Part shown: in pieces, positions 62,901-64,000 of the stretch
Layout of the letters: each line of letters opens with the position of its first letter
Position numbering within the stretch: the first letter of the stretch is position 1
DNA from: JAEINY01 sp942490535
GTDB taxonomy: Bacteria; Bacteroidota; Bacteroidia; Bacteroidales; Marinilabiliaceae
Length of the DNA stretch: 64,000 bases
Direction of reading: 5' to 3'
NCBI GenBank assembly: GCA_942490535.1
Contig: CALNXQ010000005.1
Location: forward strand, 434,001-498,000
Translations under genes and position numbers: made by a program
The notes under the pieces: generated by a model
Seen by the model: only the letters and a program-made list of their open reading frames with translations
The model's database searches: none
What the model was told of the DNA's origin: nothing

Positions 62901-63608
62901 TTAAATGTAGACATTACCGATTTTGATCAGCTTAGGAATGTTCAACAGCTTAATCTTACGGCCATTTAGTTCAATCAACTTATCTGATTTAAATTCAGAC
63001 AATAAACGGATCACTGATTCAGTGGCAGTACCTACCATATTGGCCAACTCTTCACGGGTCAGTGAAATCTGCAAAGTACTATCCTCATCCAAATCAAAGG
63101 TATCCATCAGAAGTAATAATACTTCCGCCAACCGTTCACGCACAGTCTTCTGAGCAATATCCGTTAAAAACTTATTAGACTCACCCAGTTCCCGACACGT
63201 TAACTTCATCAAAGACATGGCAAATTCCGGATTGACCTTAATCAACTGTGTTAAAATTTCGCCCGGTAGATAACACAACACCGCATCATTTACTACCTTG
63301 GCAGTTGTACAGGCCAATTCATCACTAATGGTGGATCTAAAACCTATCAGATCACCATCTTTCGCAAACCGAATGATCTGCTCTTTACCATCAAAACCAG
63401 TTTTGTAGATCTTCAAAATCCCCTTTATCACAATGTAAGTACCATTAATACGGCTCCCTTCATGATAGAGAATATTACCCCGTTTATGCAGGGTGCAGCT
63501 CATGGATTGATTCAAAGATTCCAACTCCTCTTCCGATAAACCTTTAAAGATATCGTAGGTGAGAAGATTAATTTCATCACCAAAAGGAACGCTTTGGATA
63601 TTTTTCAT
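62901..63608 (-). CDS. Crp/Fnr-family transcriptional regulator
   Basis: 235 residues from the ATG at 63608 (MKNIQSVPFGDEINLLTYDI). An N-terminal cyclic-nucleotide-type beta roll (HKRGNILYHEGSRINGTYIV, KGILKIYKTGFDGKEQIIRF, GDLIGFRS) leads by a dimer helix to a winged helix (SLTREELANMVGTATESVIR) of the Crp type. The Fnr-type N-terminal cysteine cluster is absent, although a few cysteines occur in the roll. The ligand is unknown. It is divergent from the OsmC gene and probably controls it and itself; palindromes lie on both sides of the shared region. Confidence 0.92.
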   Translation of the reverse strand: MKNIQSVPFGDEINLLTYDIFKGLSEEELESLNQSMSCTLHKRGNILYHEGSRINGTYIVIKGILKIYKTGFDGKEQIIRFAKDGDLIGFRSTISDELACTTAKVVNDAVLCYLPGEILTQLIKVNPEFAMSLMKLTCRELGESNKFLTDIAQKTVRERLAEVLLLLMDTFDLDEDSTLQISLTREELANMVGTATESVIRLLSEFKSDKLIELNGRKIKLLNIPKLIKIGNVYI

Positions 63609-63639
63609 AACTTGAACTACTACTAAAAGGATTAAAACG

Positions 63640-63651
63640 TGACAAATGTCA
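63640..63651 (-). promoter_or_regulatory. Candidate operator (TGACA-AA-TGTCA) of the Crp/Fnr gene
   Basis: Perfect inverted repeat TGACAAATGTCA, 32 bases upstream of the ATG and just downstream of the -7 box at 63663-63670. Its position suits autorepression. Confidence 0.45.
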
Positions 63652-63662
63652 TTATATGGCAA

Positions 63663-63670
63663 CAAAGATA
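63663..63670 (-). promoter_or_regulatory. Candidate -7 promoter box of the Crp/Fnr gene
   Basis: TATCTTTG on the minus strand, an exact TAnnTTTG match 54 bases upstream of the ATG at 63608. Confidence 0.5.
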
Positions 63671-63697
63671 TAAAAACAGTTTATATTAGCATTAAGA

Positions 63698-63710
63698 TTA
63701 GATTATCTAA
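63698..63710 (+). promoter_or_regulatory. Candidate operator (TTAGAT-T-ATCTAA) before the OsmC gene
   Basis: Perfect inverted repeat TTAGATTATCTAA ending 12 bases before the OsmC ATG. It could be a regulator site or chance in AT-rich DNA. Confidence 0.3.
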
Positions 63711-63722
63711 ATAGTTCGATAC

Positions 63723-64000
63723 ATGAAAACTTCAGTAAACGTCAAGTGGACAGGTAATATGTCCTGGGAAACAGAATTGTTCGGTCACAAGTTGATAATG
63801 GATGCCGGAAAAGAAAATGGTGGGGACGATACAGGCACCCGGCCAAAGGTATTAATGTTAACTGCATTGGCGGGTTGTACCGGCATGGATGTGGTTTCCG
63901 TTCTAAAAAAAATGAGGGTGGAAATTGAAGATTTACAGATCATTGTGGAAGGAGACCTAACAGAAGAACACCCTAAATATTACGAGCGGATGCATGTCAT
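63723..64000 (+). CDS. OsmC family protein, 3'-truncated by the window edge
   Basis: The ATG at 63723 opens a frame that stays open to the window end (92 complete codons). It begins MKTSVNVKWTGNMSWETELF, continues with LIMDAGKENGGDDTGTRPKV and LMLTALAGCTGMDVVSVLKK, and ends in YYERMHV. The Cys in LAGCTGMDV is the first of the two OsmC/Ohr cysteines that reduce organic peroxides. The second should lie beyond the edge. The pattern is closer to the YhfA-like OsmC subgroup than to Ohr. It is divergent from the Crp/Fnr gene. Confidence 0.9.
   Translation, partial: MKTSVNVKWTGNMSWETELFGHKLIMDAGKENGGDDTGTRPKVLMLTALAGCTGMDVVSVLKKMRVEIEDLQIIVEGDLTEEHPKYYERMHV

Overview
The window reads as ordinary chromosome of a Bacteroidota bacterium, probably from the marine or anaerobic Marinilabiliales/Prolixibacteraceae side. 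This placement is inferred from gene content, because no rRNA is present. The supporting signs are many TAnnTTTG-type -7 promoter boxes upstream of genes, GldA, a secreted protein with a type IX secretion-like C-terminus, the parA-parB-DUF5683-mltD cluster, the long form of IspG, DUF4369/TlpA-like lipoproteins, a Reg_prop/Y_Y_Y sensor protein and an S16 with a long Ala/Glu tail. Genes are dense on both strands. I see no tRNA, rRNA, insertion sequence, prophage or CRISPR array.

Region by region. 1-6.2 kb: the 3' end of an endonuclease/exonuclease/phosphatase gene, two secreted or outer-membrane hypotheticals (one frameshifted), thyA-folA, an MBL-fold hydrolase and a TraB/GumN gene stopped by an in-frame TGA. 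6.2-14 kb: priA, a heptose-phosphate kinase and the parA-parB-DUF5683-mltD cluster. 14-25.7 kb: an SGNH + MBOAT O-acylation pair, a 1258-residue sensor protein without a phospho-acceptor His, a YugP-type peptidase, two TlpA-like lipoproteins without redox cysteines, and ribF. 25.7-36 kb: ahcY, a Rieske-like lipoprotein, greA-HIT, ruvC-DUF4286, serS, rplU-rpmA, a bifunctional nuclease, a nucleoside transporter, a MORN-type lipoprotein and trxA. 36-48 kb: a polymerase III alpha subunit fused to a DnaQ-like proofreading exonuclease, rpsP, a Ser/Thr kinase beside an outer-membrane protein, a PAP2-like membrane protein, rpoN and asnS. 48-64 kb: a T9SS-type secreted protein, long ispG, a PAS histidine kinase, gldA, pdxH, a PduO adenosyltransferase, a Thr-type asparaginase, a CoA-transferase, a YqiA-like hydrolase, an M64 peptidase, ispD, DUF2461, a short larC, a Crp/Fnr regulator and the 5' end of an OsmC gene.

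The most unusual feature is non-coding. Four long intergenic regions hold arrays of a short conserved word repeated every 20-22 bp, which is two helical turns, and a fifth holds a 41-bp repeat. Each array has its own word: GACCGGA, AGGTTAAACC, TTTAA-type, GCCAGGACGG and TTGCAGG. Each array pairs a conserved half with a variable half. Four of them lie upstream of a gene start, and two lie directly against a recognisable -7 promoter. I know of no described element class that fits, and I report them as the best candidate for something new.

Numerous conserved genes were assigned from motifs and length alone. No database search was possible, so function calls for hypotheticals are limited to what the sequence shows. 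Most start codons that differ from the longest ORF were moved downstream to a signal peptide, a known family N-terminus or a position consistent with the promoter.
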